Shown one piece after another: positions 35,901 through 47,007 of a stretch of 64,000 nt of DNA (position 1 is its first letter; each line of letters starts with the position of its first letter). Origin of the DNA: Clitoria ternatea (lineage: Eukaryota; Streptophyta; Magnoliopsida; Fabales; Fabaceae). The notes under the pieces were generated by a model, which saw nothing but the letters and a program-made list of their open reading frames with translations, did not search any database and had not been told where the DNA came from. The stretch spans positions 115,212,501 through 115,276,500 of the forward strand of contig CM075669.1 in the NCBI GenBank assembly GCA_037962975.1, written 5' to 3'. Made by a program: the position numbers and the translations under genes.

Positions 35901-36797
35901 ATACCAAGTGTTTTTAAGCCTATTTGCTTCTAACTCCCGTCAATATGGTAACAATGACCTACTTCTTATGTTGTACATAGATACAAGACCCTAACAACCA
36001 TATTGAAGATTCTTTACTCCAAGCCCTTTCTTGGGGGCCGGTGAAGACTGTTAAAAAATGGCCTATTTACTACGTAAATGGCTACAAGTTTAATATTCTT
36101 CAATGGAGTGAAGGGATGCGCACCCATAACTTCGGGGTTTGTGTTAAAGGCACCGCCGGTCAGTTGGAAGAAGACTTTTATGGAGTGCTGACGGAGATTG
36201 TTGAAGTTTCATTCTCTGGACGACTAAGAAGAGATATTGTTCTATTCAAATGTGATTGGTTCGACAACACAATCGGTGTTGGAACAAAGGTTGACAACAA
36301 CTACGGCTTAGTTGAGGTCAAGAAGAATGGTAGATATAAAGGGTTTGATCCCTTCATTTTTGCCCAACAAGCTGAGCAGGTTTATTACACCGACTTCCCG
36401 GGAGGACATCGGGACTGGTATGCAGTAATCAAGGCCAAGGCCCGAAGTCAGATCACTGACAATGTCTCTGAGGAGGTCGATGACGCTTATCAGCTTGCAC
36501 CACACGAGCTCAACGATGCGAATTTGTTGTTCAACATTGATCCAGTCATAATGGACGAGACACTCGCCACTACGGGGGGTGAACACATTGACAAAGACCT
36601 TGTCTCTCGATCAAAACGGTCTAGGGCTGATTTGGATACTGATGAACTTGTTCAAACAGATAACCACAGTGACACTGAAACTGAGGGTGAATTTGAAACT
36701 AAAACAGACACAGAGTATGTAGTTGTTAAACATATATACATAGGTTTATATATATCCTGAGACTAACCTTTCTTTTCATGATTTTATCCACAGATGA
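33000..36797 (+). pseudogene. TNP2-type CACTA transposase (one premature TGA)
   Basis: Proposed exons 33000-35311, 35403-35717, 35790-35889, 35981-36714 and 36794-36797; all junctions are GT-AG and keep frame, giving about 1154 codons. ATG 33000 starts the transposase-associated domain (RRWMYNRLDR, KIRCPCSR). TGA at 33162-33164 (codon 55) replaces an expected Cys; an ATG at 33171 restarts in frame. Next come the TNP2 core (LGLCTDGFNPFG from about residue 340, GWSTSGKLACPVC, NIDVMHTERNVF), a DUF4218-type region ending exon 1 (YRWMYPFER), and a DUF4216-type region in exon 4 (YYTDFPGGHRDWY). It would cut and rejoin the element ends in the nucleus. The best donor of exon 4 gives a stop (GAA TGA) right at the acceptor. 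Confidence 0.88.
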
Positions 36798-38645
36798 CGG
36801 GACGTCGACTGCCCTTCAGTAGGGGTGGTGGGTCCAGGACCCCGGCTTCCCGTCTGGGGATGCAAACCCCAGGGCAGCAGACCACTCCATCACCACCACA
36901 GCGGACCACTCCGTCCCCATTACAGCAGACCACTCCATCACCACCACCACAGCAGACCACTCCATCACCACTCCAGCAGACCACTCCATCACCACCACCA
37001 CAGCAGACAACCCCATCACCCCCACAGCTGACCACCCCAGAGCAGACTCCTGGAGTTGATGGCTTGGAGGACCATGGCCATCAGGCGACCCCACCTCCGG
37101 CATCCCCTCTGCCCATGTTGGTACCCGTGCCGGCCGGAGACGAGTAAGTGACTAAATTTCATATACTTTTATGTTATTTGTATGATACTTTATATTAGGG
37201 TTTAGTTGAAAGACTTGTTGGTTTATTGGATGTTACTTTAATTAGTACTTGTATAGATTGAATTGTACTGGGCACTCTTCTGTTTGTAACAGGGTAACTA
37301 TTTAAACTTGGAAATGTTACATTTACAGGGGAGACTCTGCCGAAATTTTGGGTGTCTCCCTAGATTGTGTGTTGTTTTATTCCTAACATAATTGTTGTCA
37401 TTACAGCTTTGTTGATAGTAGTCGCACTACCAAAGCGATTACTAAGGTTTTGAAGGCCCAGTGGGATGGTCCATATATATCTTGGACAGATGCTGGGCAG
37501 GTTGTGCAAGATAGGTGGTTTGACACCTTCTCGGTAAGTTCCTAGCTCATTTATTGTGACTTGATTTGTAAAATAGACCCGTTATTAATTTTGATTTCTC
37601 AATTCATTTTACAGCGTGATTACCAGTGGGCGGAGGGTATGATTGATGAGATTAGGAAGGTCTTTGCCACAAAGACCTCCAAAATCATCAAGAGTACCCT
37701 TTGGAAGGTGAGGGACAAGGGTGAGCGCCCTCATTGGATCCCGGAGGACCATTGGGACGGGATGGTCCAGAAGTGGGGCGGGGTCCCATTCCAGCAGGCG
37801 AGTGCTCGGAATAGGGCCAACAGAGCCGCCGATGCTGCAGCCTCGGTTTACACTGGGGGTAGCATTTCAACCCTCGAGCACAAGAAAAGATTTGTAAGTA
37901 TATTTATGTTAAACATTTCTATTATCATTCGTCTTACATGTTTACAAATAATAATCTCAATGTTTTTTGTCCACCACAGGAGCAGAGGGAGCACCGGGAG
38001 CCTTCTTTGTTTGAGGTCATGCAAATGACCAAGAAGAACAAAGCCGGTGCATGGGTAAACCAGAAGACTACGGAGCTAGCGGTATTTACTTTTAACTGAC
38101 ACATGCTTTTAATTTACTTACAAATCAGCTTACTAATCCTATCGTTGTTTTTGAATTTACAGGAGGCGTATCAGGCCAGGAGGGCCGAGAAGGAGGCGGA
38201 CCTAGTGGCTTCCACTCCTGAAGGGGAGGTTCCTCCCACCCTATCTTGTTCTGACGACAACGCCATCTATATGGAGGCTGTTGGCGGTGTGAACAAGAAA
38301 GGGAGGGTGTTTGGATTGGGTGGCGTCGGCACGCAGCTGGCGAAAAAGGGGAAGACCCCTTCCTCTTCGTCTTCCTCTGGTCTTCCGACTGAGGTCGTTC
38401 AGGTAATTCAAAACCTGAACGATGAGCTACACGAGGAGCGACGTCAGAGGCAGTTGCTGTTGGAGCGGCACGAGGCGGACCGACAGAAGGCCGAGGCGGA
38501 CCGACAGCGGGCCGAGGAGCAGCACGCCGAGACTTGTCGGCAACTTGCTCAGCAGCAGGAGCTACTGATGCAGTTGATGGCGAGGCTACCTCCCCCCACT
38601 TCCCAGGCGCCCCCACCACCACCCCAGGATCCCCCACCACCTTGA
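36794..38645 (+). CDS. TNPA-like second CACTA protein (Ptta/En/Spm transposase family)
   Basis: Exons 36794-37143, 37407-37533, 37615-37893, 37980-38081 and 38163-38645 join in frame with consensus GT-AG borders (446 codons, TGA at 38643-38645). The N-terminus is Arg/Gly-rich followed by seven or so QQTTPSP(P) repeats; the middle has RTTKAITKVLKAQWDGPYIS, KTSKIIKSTLWKVRDKG and DHWDGMVQKW, the PF03004-type domain; the C-terminus is a Gln/Glu/Arg-rich coiled coil (about 38395-38580) with a Pro-rich end. In En/Spm the equivalent protein binds the subterminal repeats and brings the ends together. The start is chosen as the first ATG at the acceptor; an upstream shared leader exon is likely. No stop or frameshift seen. 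Confidence 0.82.
37144..37406 (+). other. First intron of the TNPA-like gene, with hairpin copy 2
   Basis: Intron from GTAAGTGAC to TTACAG. It contains the conserved stretch TACTGGGCACTC...TTTACAGGGGAGACTCTGCC and hairpin GGGGAGAC...GTCTCCC at 37328-37360, paralogous to 32365-32458 and to 45690-45787. Confidence 0.75.
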
Positions 38646-39447
38646 TTGTAGTTCTTTTATTTATACACATTGTATATTTGATTTTTAGTTATGTTATATT
38701 TTTATTCAGTATTTATTTTGTCATTCTTTATATATTATGTCAATATTTATTGGTAATTACATTCAAATCACAAAGCCTTATTCTACCTATCATTAATAAT
38801 TCAACCTATTTGATAAATTAATTTAATTATAAAATTTTATCAGCCAATACAAAATATTAAGATATTTTTAAAGTTAAATTAACAAAACCAGTCAATATTG
38901 AATTAATTTTTAAAAAATATAAAAATTCACGTTAGCGACGGGACATGTCCGTCGCTGACGTTTTAACACTAGCGACGGATTCCGTGGTCGCTATATCACA
39001 ATCACTAGCGACGGACGTTGTGGTCGCTAACTGACAACATCTAGCGACGGACACCGGCGTCGCTACATCGCAACCTCTAGCGACGGATACTGTGGTCGCT
39101 ACATCACAATCAGTAGCGACGGAGTAACTTGGTCGCTGTATCACTTCCTATAGCGACGGCATACGGTGGTCGCTGGTGGCTGTTAATAGCGACGGGTATT
39201 CGAGGTCGCTGTATGACAACACTTAGCGACGGCTGGAGTTATTGGGGCAGAGACGATTTTAGCGACGGCCCTACGCCGTCGATATTGTAGCGACGGCAGT
39301 TATGTGGTCGCTGATGTGTTTTCGACGAGGGTTTTAGCGACGTCCTCTTGCCCGTCTGCGATGCCGTCGCTAAAACCATTGGCGACGGGAATTCCATTGA
39401 TTAGCGACCAATTACTTCCGTCGCTAACAGTTGTTTTTTTAGTTGTG
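38646..39447 (+). repeat. 3' untranslated, subterminal repeats and 3' TIR of inner CACTA
   Basis: AT-rich 38646-38930, then about 20 AGCGACGG/GGTCGCT motifs, mostly in one orientation, up to 39432, then GTTTTTTTAGTTGTG at 39433-39447. Confidence 0.88.
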
Positions 39448-39450
39448 TCC

Positions 39451-39800
39451 CTTGGCCTCATTACAACCTTTTTAAAGACCTTTTGACTTTGACATATTTT
39501 CTTTTTAAACTGTGGAGTTTACAGTTGACCACCAAGCTTATGGTAATATTTTTTGACTATGATGATTTGAGTGATACACAAACTTTCAAACACCTTGACT
39601 GAAAAAAAAATTTGCGAGAAGAGTACCCTCTATCTTGACATTGAAAAATTGAATCACATAAGCAAAATAAATTCTGGCATTTGAATAAATCTGTTTCTCT
39701 GTTTTGGGTTTCCTAGTTACTGAGCTAAGTGTTTTCTGTATATTGTCTTGTGAATATGGTAATTGCTTGAGGACAAGCAATATTCTGGTTTGGGGTATTT
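39451..39800 (+). other. Remaining 3' interior of first Gypsy element and polypurine tract
   Basis: Continues the Gypsy interior broken at 27818. Ends with GAGGACAAGCAATATTCTGG and the purine-rich GGTTTGGGGTATT directly before the 3' LTR, a plausible plus-strand primer. Confidence 0.75.
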
Positions 39801-41658
39801 TGATAAGTGTTTTAGAACACTATTTTTATCTGTTTAATTTGTTTGAATTTTTTGTTGTTACTGTATTATTTCCCCCGATTTTCATGATTTCTGCTTTAAT
39901 TTCACTGTCACTATTCAAGTGTTGTATTTTGCATGAATCAATGAAAATGAAACATTTAAAGAATATAATTTTTAGAATTGGAAAAATATTATGGATTGAT
40001 ATTTAAATTAATCATTTGAAAATATCAATTCCAAGAACTTAAAATCATCATTCCAATTCTACAAAATATATGCTTTGAATATTCTATTTAATTAACCAAA
40101 ATACAATACTTCTGATTATTTTCTTGTGCAGAATTTTTAGCCATGTTCATAATAATAATTCAAGCAAATATCATTCACATTTGCAACAAGTCACACGGTA
40201 ATAATGTGTCATGCAAAGGTTCCATATGCATTATTTTATTGCAATGTATCTCACGGCCCACAATGGTTCCATATGCACTATTTTATTGCAATACTCTCCA
40301 TTCTCTGACCATTCCCACGGCTGGACAAAGAAAGTCACAAAGACAAGTTGCATTTTTTTTAAGCATTCTTTGACCCATTCAACATGTCATGCACGGCTAG
40401 AAAAAATGGCAATGCAAGTGGTTCATTTCTTTATCATTCTTTGAGATTTCAACTCCATATTTTTGGCTTCCACTTCCTTTTCTTTTGACAAAACATTCCA
40501 GCCAAAAATGAGAAAGAATTGGCCACTTAGTTTTGCCATACAAAAACCATGCAAAGTGCCATGAATTAAGGAAAAGAAGGGTGGATTTTAGCTATAAATT
40601 GCAGCTGAAATTTGGACATGAAAGATCAGATTTTTTATCACAAATTCAGAAACCAAACCGTGTGGAAATGCAGTAGGAGTTAGAGGAAAGCAAAGAGCTG
40701 AAAAACCAATTTTTCAGGGCTGAAAACAGTGGAAAAATAGAGGAAAAACGTGCAGAAACAAAGTGCTGGAAAAACAGTGACAGACAGCAGAAACAGCAGC
40801 AAAATACAGTGGAAACAGCAGTAGAAACAGTGGAGCTGCTGAAAAATAGAGACAGCAGTAAAAATACAGTGAGTGCAGTAAAAAAATACAGTAATGTATT
40901 CTTTGTCTTGTTATACTTTCTGTATGAGTAACTAAATTTATTTATCTTGGGATGAAGGGGGTACGATAATATTTTACGCTAATGTTATTTTGACTTGAAG
41001 TAAATAAATTTTTGTTTTCCATTTAGTTCAATTTTGCTTAATGCTTTTAGTGATTCCGAACAAGAACCTAAATGGTAAAACTATGTACTTGCGGGTATGT
41101 TAGTAAGTTTAGGTAATTAATAAAATCGAGAGATTTATTTTTACCGGAAAGCTTTGAACTAAACCTAAGATTTTTGAGACGCTTTTTGTGACCTCGGTAA
41201 AACCGTGAAAGTAATCAAAATTCTTTTGAGGAAATTAAAAAGGGATTTTCGTAAAACGATAATGGGCCTTTCTGAGGATTAAGCAGCGCTTTCCATAGGT
41301 TAGGTACATTAATAGGATTCCGAGAGGAACATATTAATTGACTTTTGGAAAATTCGCCTTGGAAAACTTAATTTGATTTTTGTTTATGAAAAGTTAAAAT
41401 TGTTAACGTAAAATAATATCTTAAACCCCAGAGTCCCAAGATACTCTCAACTCTATTTTTCACCCAAGGTAAATTTTTATTTTTACTGTATGGTAAAATG
41501 TTTTACTTTTAATTTTTATTTTTATAAATACCAAAAATTGAAAGTGAATTGTGTGGATAATTAAATTTCAATATGCTGGTACTTTGAACACAGTCCCTGT
41601 GGAGAACGATAATCTTTTATATTACGCGACATAACTCGTGCGCTTACGGGCCCTGTCA
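39801..41658 (+). repeat. 3' LTR of the first Gypsy element
   Basis: 1858 bases, near-identical to 22312-24187; lacks 18 bases near 40923. Ends CCTGTCA, followed by the GGAGA duplication. Confidence 0.92.
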
Positions 41659-41663
41659 GGAGA

Positions 41664-42790
41664 AAGACCCTTAAATATCAACATCTCGTAGTTTTTTTTA
41701 CCACAACATTATCCTACATGATTGAGGACATTTATGCCCCATTGTTCCCTAGATTTTTTATGCCAACTTAACTCCTCTTGGTATAAAACAAGATCTAATT
41801 CCCCTTGTAGTTATTTTTCCAGCTTTAAAAGAAAAAGATTAGTAAACTTCCCTTGTTCCAATTTCCTCTGGACTAGTCCATCAATTTTGGCCATCAATCT
41901 TTTTTTCTTATTACCTATCTGACCAAAAACATCTTTTTCCCATACCTTCAAGCTTTGTTGCAAAATTTAAAGGTAGAAATATATTTTGATACCAATTTTG
42001 TTGAAACGCATTATCAATATCAAGATTAATGAGTCAAGCATTGTAAAATCTAAAACCTTATCCCTATTAGCCCCAAAATTTGGCCAAAGCTAAGCTAAAA
42101 TGGGATTATGGTCTAAAAAGGAAACTCTTGGCATAATCTTAATTATAGATTCAAGGAATCTAAACCTCCAAGAACTGTTACAAAAGGCTTTGTCAAGCCT
42201 TTTGAAAATTCTCTCCCCACTTCTATATATAAGTCATTTCAATGTAAATCTAGAGCCAATAAAGCCATGATCTACAAATTCACTTTTATTCTACCAATTG
42301 AAAAATTGTCATATTTTTTTTGATTAACAGGGGCACCTCCCTGTTTTTTAGCTTGGGAACTGATCTCATTAATGTCCCAAATAACAAACCAATCTTCCTT
42401 ATTAACTTAAGCTAGATCATACATATCATTCCATAATTCAGTTCTGAAAAGCATCTATAGAAGTTGTATATACAATAATTAAAAACCAGTCTCTTTCCAA
42501 AGCAAAAGAAACTTTCACATGAATGAATTGAAATTTAGATAAAACAAGATCATTTTTTAAACCCTAATCCCTCCAGGAAAGAATTATACCCCCAACGTAA
42601 CCTTTGGTTTTAAAGAAGAAGTTTTTATTAAAACCCATCTTATCTAGATTACCTTGGACCCTTACAGGATCACATCTAGTTTCAACTAATATTAAGATAT
42701 TAGGTTTATGCATATTGAAAAACTATTGACAGTTTTTAAGAAAAACCCCTCTATAGTTCTACATTAGAATTTTATGATTTGATTTAATCA
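41664..42790 (-). pseudogene. L1-type LINE relic (endonuclease region)
   Basis: Read on the minus strand, frames with many stops show the order of an L1 ORF2 start: NILILVETRC and GYVGGIILSW (near 42550-42700), DWFVIWDINEISS with KKQGGAPVN (near 42310-42410), RIFKRLDKAFCNSSWRF (near 42150-42230), PRVSFLDHNPIL, and finally a coiled stretch with KVWEKDVFG and EELSWHKKSREQW (41770-41960) before RT would begin. The Gypsy element interrupts it at its target site, so RT is missing here. Inactive and old. Confidence 0.75.
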
Positions 42791-44086
42791 TTAATTAGTC
42801 TAAATTTATAGCAGTATCCTTATCTATTGCTCCGTTGTGACTCAGGAAAAATTATTCCTAGAATTCTGATTTACTAACCCCTTAGCAGAGTCATCATCGG
42901 GTTGATTTAAAACTAAAACTCCAATACATGGATCCAAAGGTTTGGTTCTTTACATGATATCAATGTTCATCTACTCTCCATTTGTGTCTTAATCTTGAAT
43001 CAAATTTGATGTATTAGGTTGCTAAAAAGTAAGGCTTTTTTTGTTATCTTCTTTGTCTTTCATTGAGGTTCAAAACTGGCTAGGTTATTTTCTTAGGCAT
43101 TTCCTGATTTTCCTTTACCATAAAACCAAAGGGGGTTATTGGGCTTTGATCTAGAACTATTTCTAGTTCCATCATCAGGTTTATAAGCAGTCCTTACTTC
43201 GGTTTAATTTCTACTTCTTTGTTCAGTTTGTGGTCTCCTTATTTATTTTTACACAATTTGCCAATGGCGCTCACAAGATTTAATGCCTTCACTAAGATTT
43301 TTTCCATGATCTCCCTCCTCTGATGCTTTAGTGGAAGTAGGATTCCACTTCCTTGAAATCTCTATAGCTTTCTTTTCACCACTAATATGAAATTCTCACC
43401 AATATGTTGTTATTAAACTTCTGTATTATACTTCTTTTGAAACCATCTCTTATGTACCCTGACCAAGAATGATAGAATTTGGTTTTCATATTTTGGATGC
43501 TTAGTTTATATGAGTTAGGCTAGACAAATTTATCACAATGACTGTTTGGAGACAAATTTAGTTTTTAAGTTATCGGTTTTGACCCAAAAAGCACATGTAA
43601 ATATAAATTTAATTATTTAAAACATTCAATCATTAAATAAAAGCCTTTAAATCTTAAACTTGTCATCCAAACTATTAAAATTAGAAGTTCTATATCATAC
43701 TACAAGATACTAATAGGTAATAACATCGTTATCATTAAATTAGTTTTTCTTTTTGAGCCATAAATGGCATGAATATGATTTAAGTGGGTTGATCGTAGAA
43801 TCTATATACCTAACTTTTCATGAATTTTTGTGTCAGCAACTATACACTTAAGCCTAGGGAACCAACTCTCTTTCAATACATTTGGTTGTAACAATTAATC
43901 TCCTTATTTTTGTTGATGATAAATTAAAAATGTTTTCAAAACAGGAGTCTCTTTGACTTTTAGGACTCTCTTTGTGTTTGTATTGTTTCATTGTTGAACC
44001 ATATGTCGAGTAAGTCACCAACTTTTTCATTATTTCATCCTAAACATAGGATTTTCATGTAGTTAAGCTATTGTTGTTTAAATAGT
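42791..44086. other. AT-rich stretch, possible LINE ORF1 remains, otherwise nothing recognised
   Basis: Upstream (minus strand) of the LINE endonuclease; may hold decayed ORF1 but I see no zinc knuckle I trust. From about 43500 it is plain AT-rich sequence belonging to the outer CACTA. Confidence 0.35.
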
Positions 44087-44965
44087 ATATATGCAGATAT
44101 AGTGAGACAATAACAAAATGATATAATTAACGACCAAGCATGTAGTGAGGTATCATCCAAGTTCATCGATTGGTTTGCATAACACGTAAGGCTCGTACAC
44201 TTTATGTTTTTTTAAGTTGTATACTTATGTTATCTAACATTGTTGTATGTTATTCTTTGAATAGATTCAAGACCCAAATAACCAAATTGAAGACCCTCTA
44301 CTCCAAGCTCTTTCTTGGGGGCTATAAAAACTGTCAAAAAATGATTAATTTACTATATAAATGACTATCAGTTTAACATTTTCCAATGAAGTGAATGAAT
44401 ACGAACACATAACTATGGGGTTTGTGTTAAAGGCATAACTGGCATTTAGAGGAAGACTTCTATAGTGTCTTAAAAAAGATCATTCAAGTTTCTTTCTACA
44501 GACGGGTTAAAAATCAGTGTGGGTACAAAAGTTGACAACCATTACGAATTAGTTGAGGTGAAAAAAATGGTAGATATAAAGGGTTTGATCCCTTCATCTT
44601 TGCCTAGCAAACCGAGCAGGTTTATTACATAGAATTCCCTAGAGGGTACCGAGACTGGTATGCATCCATCAAACCCAAGGGTCATAATCAGATTATTGAT
44701 AATGTCTCTGATGAGGTTAAAGATGCTTATCAGCTAGCTTTAAGCGAACTCCATGACAGTCATTCAGTGTTGATTATTGATCCAGTCATATTAGATGAGA
44801 CACTTACGACCTCAGGTGGTGAACACATTGACACACAAGTTATCTCCCAATTAAAATGGTCCAAGGCAATTTGGATACTGATGACAAGTCTGAAATAAAT
44901 TCTGAGGGTGACATTTACACTAAAGGGGAATTCCAAACTGAAACAGACAGAGTATGACTTCATAC
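44087..44965 (+). pseudogene. Outer CACTA TNP2 pseudogene, last exons
   Basis: 44100-44190 corresponds to inner exon 3 (GAGGTATCATCCAAGTTCATCGATTGG...), and 44264-44950 to inner exon 4 (AGACCCTCTACTCCAAGCTCTTTCTTGGGGG; GGTTTATTACATAGAATTCCC; ATCGATCCAGTCAT-like). Stops and short indels are frequent (for example the GGCATAACTGGCATTTAG region). The exon-intron order and the final ACAGA|GTATGA donor match the inner element. Exon 1 and the TNP2 core are missing. Confidence 0.8.
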
Positions 44966-45394
44966 TGTCATTCTCATTACATAACTATGCAGTTATCCAT
45001 AAATATATGTATATATATATTATTGTTTTTACTAAAACTCATTTACATTATTTCATTGACAGATGATTAGAAACAAATCACGGTATGGTCGGGGTGGTGG
45101 TAGATAGAGCCCGATGACATGGCTTGGTACCCCTAGCACATAGAGGGAAACCACACCGACAAATGAGACTGCACAGTAGAAACCTACACCGATACGTCCT
45201 GGTGATGTTGTAGCGATGGACAGCCCGGACACATTACAGGCTCAATAGCAAGAGTTGGTCCATGAGGTGGCCCCTTCATCGGTATCTCACCCTCTTTCCA
45301 CTCTAATCCCACTATCAAACATGGATGAGTAAGTATTATTATATTTCCTAAAGTTTACACATTTTTGTACTGGTATGCATGCTGATAATAACTA

Positions 45395-45660
45395 TCTATA
45401 ATGTTGACATTCATTTGATTTTTGTTTGTTAGTGGAGAGCAAAGCTTACTAGGTACTGGTGTGTATGTTGATGACATTAATTTCTGTAATGTTGACATTC
45501 ATTTGATTGTGGTTTGTTAGTGGATAGCAAAGCTCACTAGGTATTGGTGTGTCTTGATAGCATTAATTTCTGTAATGTTGACATTCATTTGATTGTTGTT
45601 TGTTAGTGGAGAGCAAAGCTCACTAGGTACTGTTATGTGTGCTGATAACATAACTATTGT
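45395..45660 (+). repeat. Three ~87-bp tandem repeats in outer CACTA intron
   Basis: Units contain GTTTGTTAGTGGAGAGCAAAGC and TTTCTGTAATGTTGACATTCATTTG; starts near 45424, 45512 and 45598. Related to the array at 32090-32310 of the inner element, but located in the intron between the first two TNPA-like exons. Confidence 0.85.
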
Positions 45661-45753
45661 ATGTTTGTTGATGTTTCTTTACATTAAACTGTACTGGAAA
45701 GTTTTATGTGTGTAACATGGTGCTTGTAAAAATTTAGAAATGTTTGGTTTACA

Positions 45754-45787
45754 GGGGAGACTCTGCCAAAATTTCGATGGACTCCCC
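45754..45787 (+). repeat. Conserved short hairpin, copy 3
   Basis: GGGGAGACTCTGCCAAAATTTCG followed by ACTCCCC; arms GGGGAG/CTCCCC preserved though the inner stem has changed. Follows GGTTTACA as in the two inner copies. Confidence 0.65.
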
Positions 45788-47007
45788 GGTTTATGTTAGT
45801 TTTAAGGTTCAATTTTGTTGATTAATTGTTTCATTGTTTGAACTACAGTTATGTTGATAGTACTCGCACTTCAAAATTGATTACTAAGGTCCTTAAGTGC
45901 CAGTGGGATGGTCCTTACATCTCTTGGACAAATGCTGGTAACACAACCCTTTTAATTTCATCTATCTTTTGCATTATTGTATACACGTATTTTATAATTT
46001 GGATTTGCATTCTACTTTACAGCGTGACTATTGGTGGGAGGAAGGTATGAGTGATAAGATTAGGAGGATCTTTACCATAAAGACTTCCAAAATCATTAAT
46101 AGTACCCTCTGGAAGGTGAGGGCAAAGATTGAGCGCCCCTGTTGAATCCCAAAGCCCCACTAGGAAGGGATAGTGTAGAAGTGAGGAGGTGTTTTGTTCC
46201 AGTAGGCTAGTGCTAGGAACAAGGCAAACAGGCAGGCTGATGTCAGAGCCTTCCTTTACACTAGGGGTTCCATCTCAGTGGTTGAGCATTAAAAGAGATT
46301 TGTAAGTACACATTGTTAAATATTTTATTAATACAATGACTTCAAAGATTTTTCACTAACAATTTTAATATGTTATGAATTACAGGAGCATGAGGAGCAC
46401 TATGAGCCTTTGTTATTTGAGGTGATGCAAATCACCAAGAAGAACAAGGTTGGTCACTGGGTTAACTAAAAGACCACCAAGATGGCGGTACTTTATCTAA
46501 ACTTACAAATGTTTCCAAATCGTTTATAGATTTACATTTACTAACTTATTTGATTTTTCTAAACATATACAGGAGGCATACTAGGCCATGCGGGCGCCAA
46601 AAGAGGCTGAGCTGGCCACTTAGACACCTGATGGGGAGGTACCTCCCACCCTTTCTTCTACCAACGATAATGTCATCTATTTAAAGGCTTTCAGAGGTGT
46701 AAACAAGAAAGGGGTGTGTTTGTGGGATTAGGACCCAGATAGCCAGGACAAGGAAGACCCCTGCCTCTTTCTCTGCATTGCCTACAGATGTTGTTTAGGT
46801 TATTGAGAACTTGAACATCGAGTTAGCAGAGGAGCACCGACAGAGGCAGCTGGCGGAGGAATGAGCTTAGCAGGATCGAGAGGAGACTCGGGGGATGTTG
46901 GCACGGCAGGAGGCTCTGATCCACCGATTGATGGAGTCTTTACCATCTCAAGAAAACCTGGGCTCTGCTTCCCAGCCAAACCCACTAGCCCAAGATACCC
47001 CCAGTTG

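Larger units (their letters stand above)
27819..39447 (+). mobile_element. Inner CACTA-superfamily transposon (CACAA termini), almost complete
   Basis: 11.6-kb element with 15-base perfect TIRs CACAACTAAAAAAAC (27819) and the complement ending 39447, and exact 3-bp TSD TCC (27816-27818, 39448-39450). Both ends hold subterminal AGCGACGG/CCGTCGCTA arrays. The interior encodes a TNP2-type transposase and a TNPA-like second protein on the plus strand. It lies inside the Gypsy interior, so it is the youngest large insertion of the nest. It also carries a captured PPR gene fragment. Termini read CACAA on both sides, a matched variant of the usual CACTA. Confidence 0.95.
22312..41658 (+). mobile_element. 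Athila-like Gypsy retrotransposon with gag and protease only; split by inner CACTA
   Basis: LTRs 22312-24187 and 39801-41658 both run TGATAAGTG...CCTGTCA, with exact TSD GGAGA at 22307-22311 and 41659-41663. A tRNA-Asp-type primer site follows the 5' LTR; a purine-rich GGTTTGGGGTATT precedes the 3' LTR. The interior has an Athila-type gag and an aspartic protease, then only non-coding sequence: no RT, RNase H or integrase. After removal of the CACTA (27819-39447) the element is about 7.7 kb. It would have to borrow enzymes from a full element. The LTRs differ by few substitutions plus an 18-base deletion in the 3' LTR. Confidence 0.9.
45062..47007 (+). pseudogene. Outer CACTA TNPA-like pseudogene
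   Basis: Starts ATGATTAGAAACAAATC after a CATTGACAG acceptor, as in the inner copy. Paralogous exon pieces: 45062-45328, about 45850-45940 (GTCCTTAAGTGCCAGTGGGATGG), 46022-46303, 46386-46485 and 46573-47007. Stop codons (TAGATAGAG, TAGGAAGGG, CTAGGCCATG and others) and indels abolish the frame. The Pro/Thr repeat of the inner protein is absent here. Confidence 0.8.

Noticed and set aside
36784..37103. Gly/Val/Cys-rich antisense frames
   Set aside because: Shadows of the QQTTPSP repeat of the TNPA-like gene.
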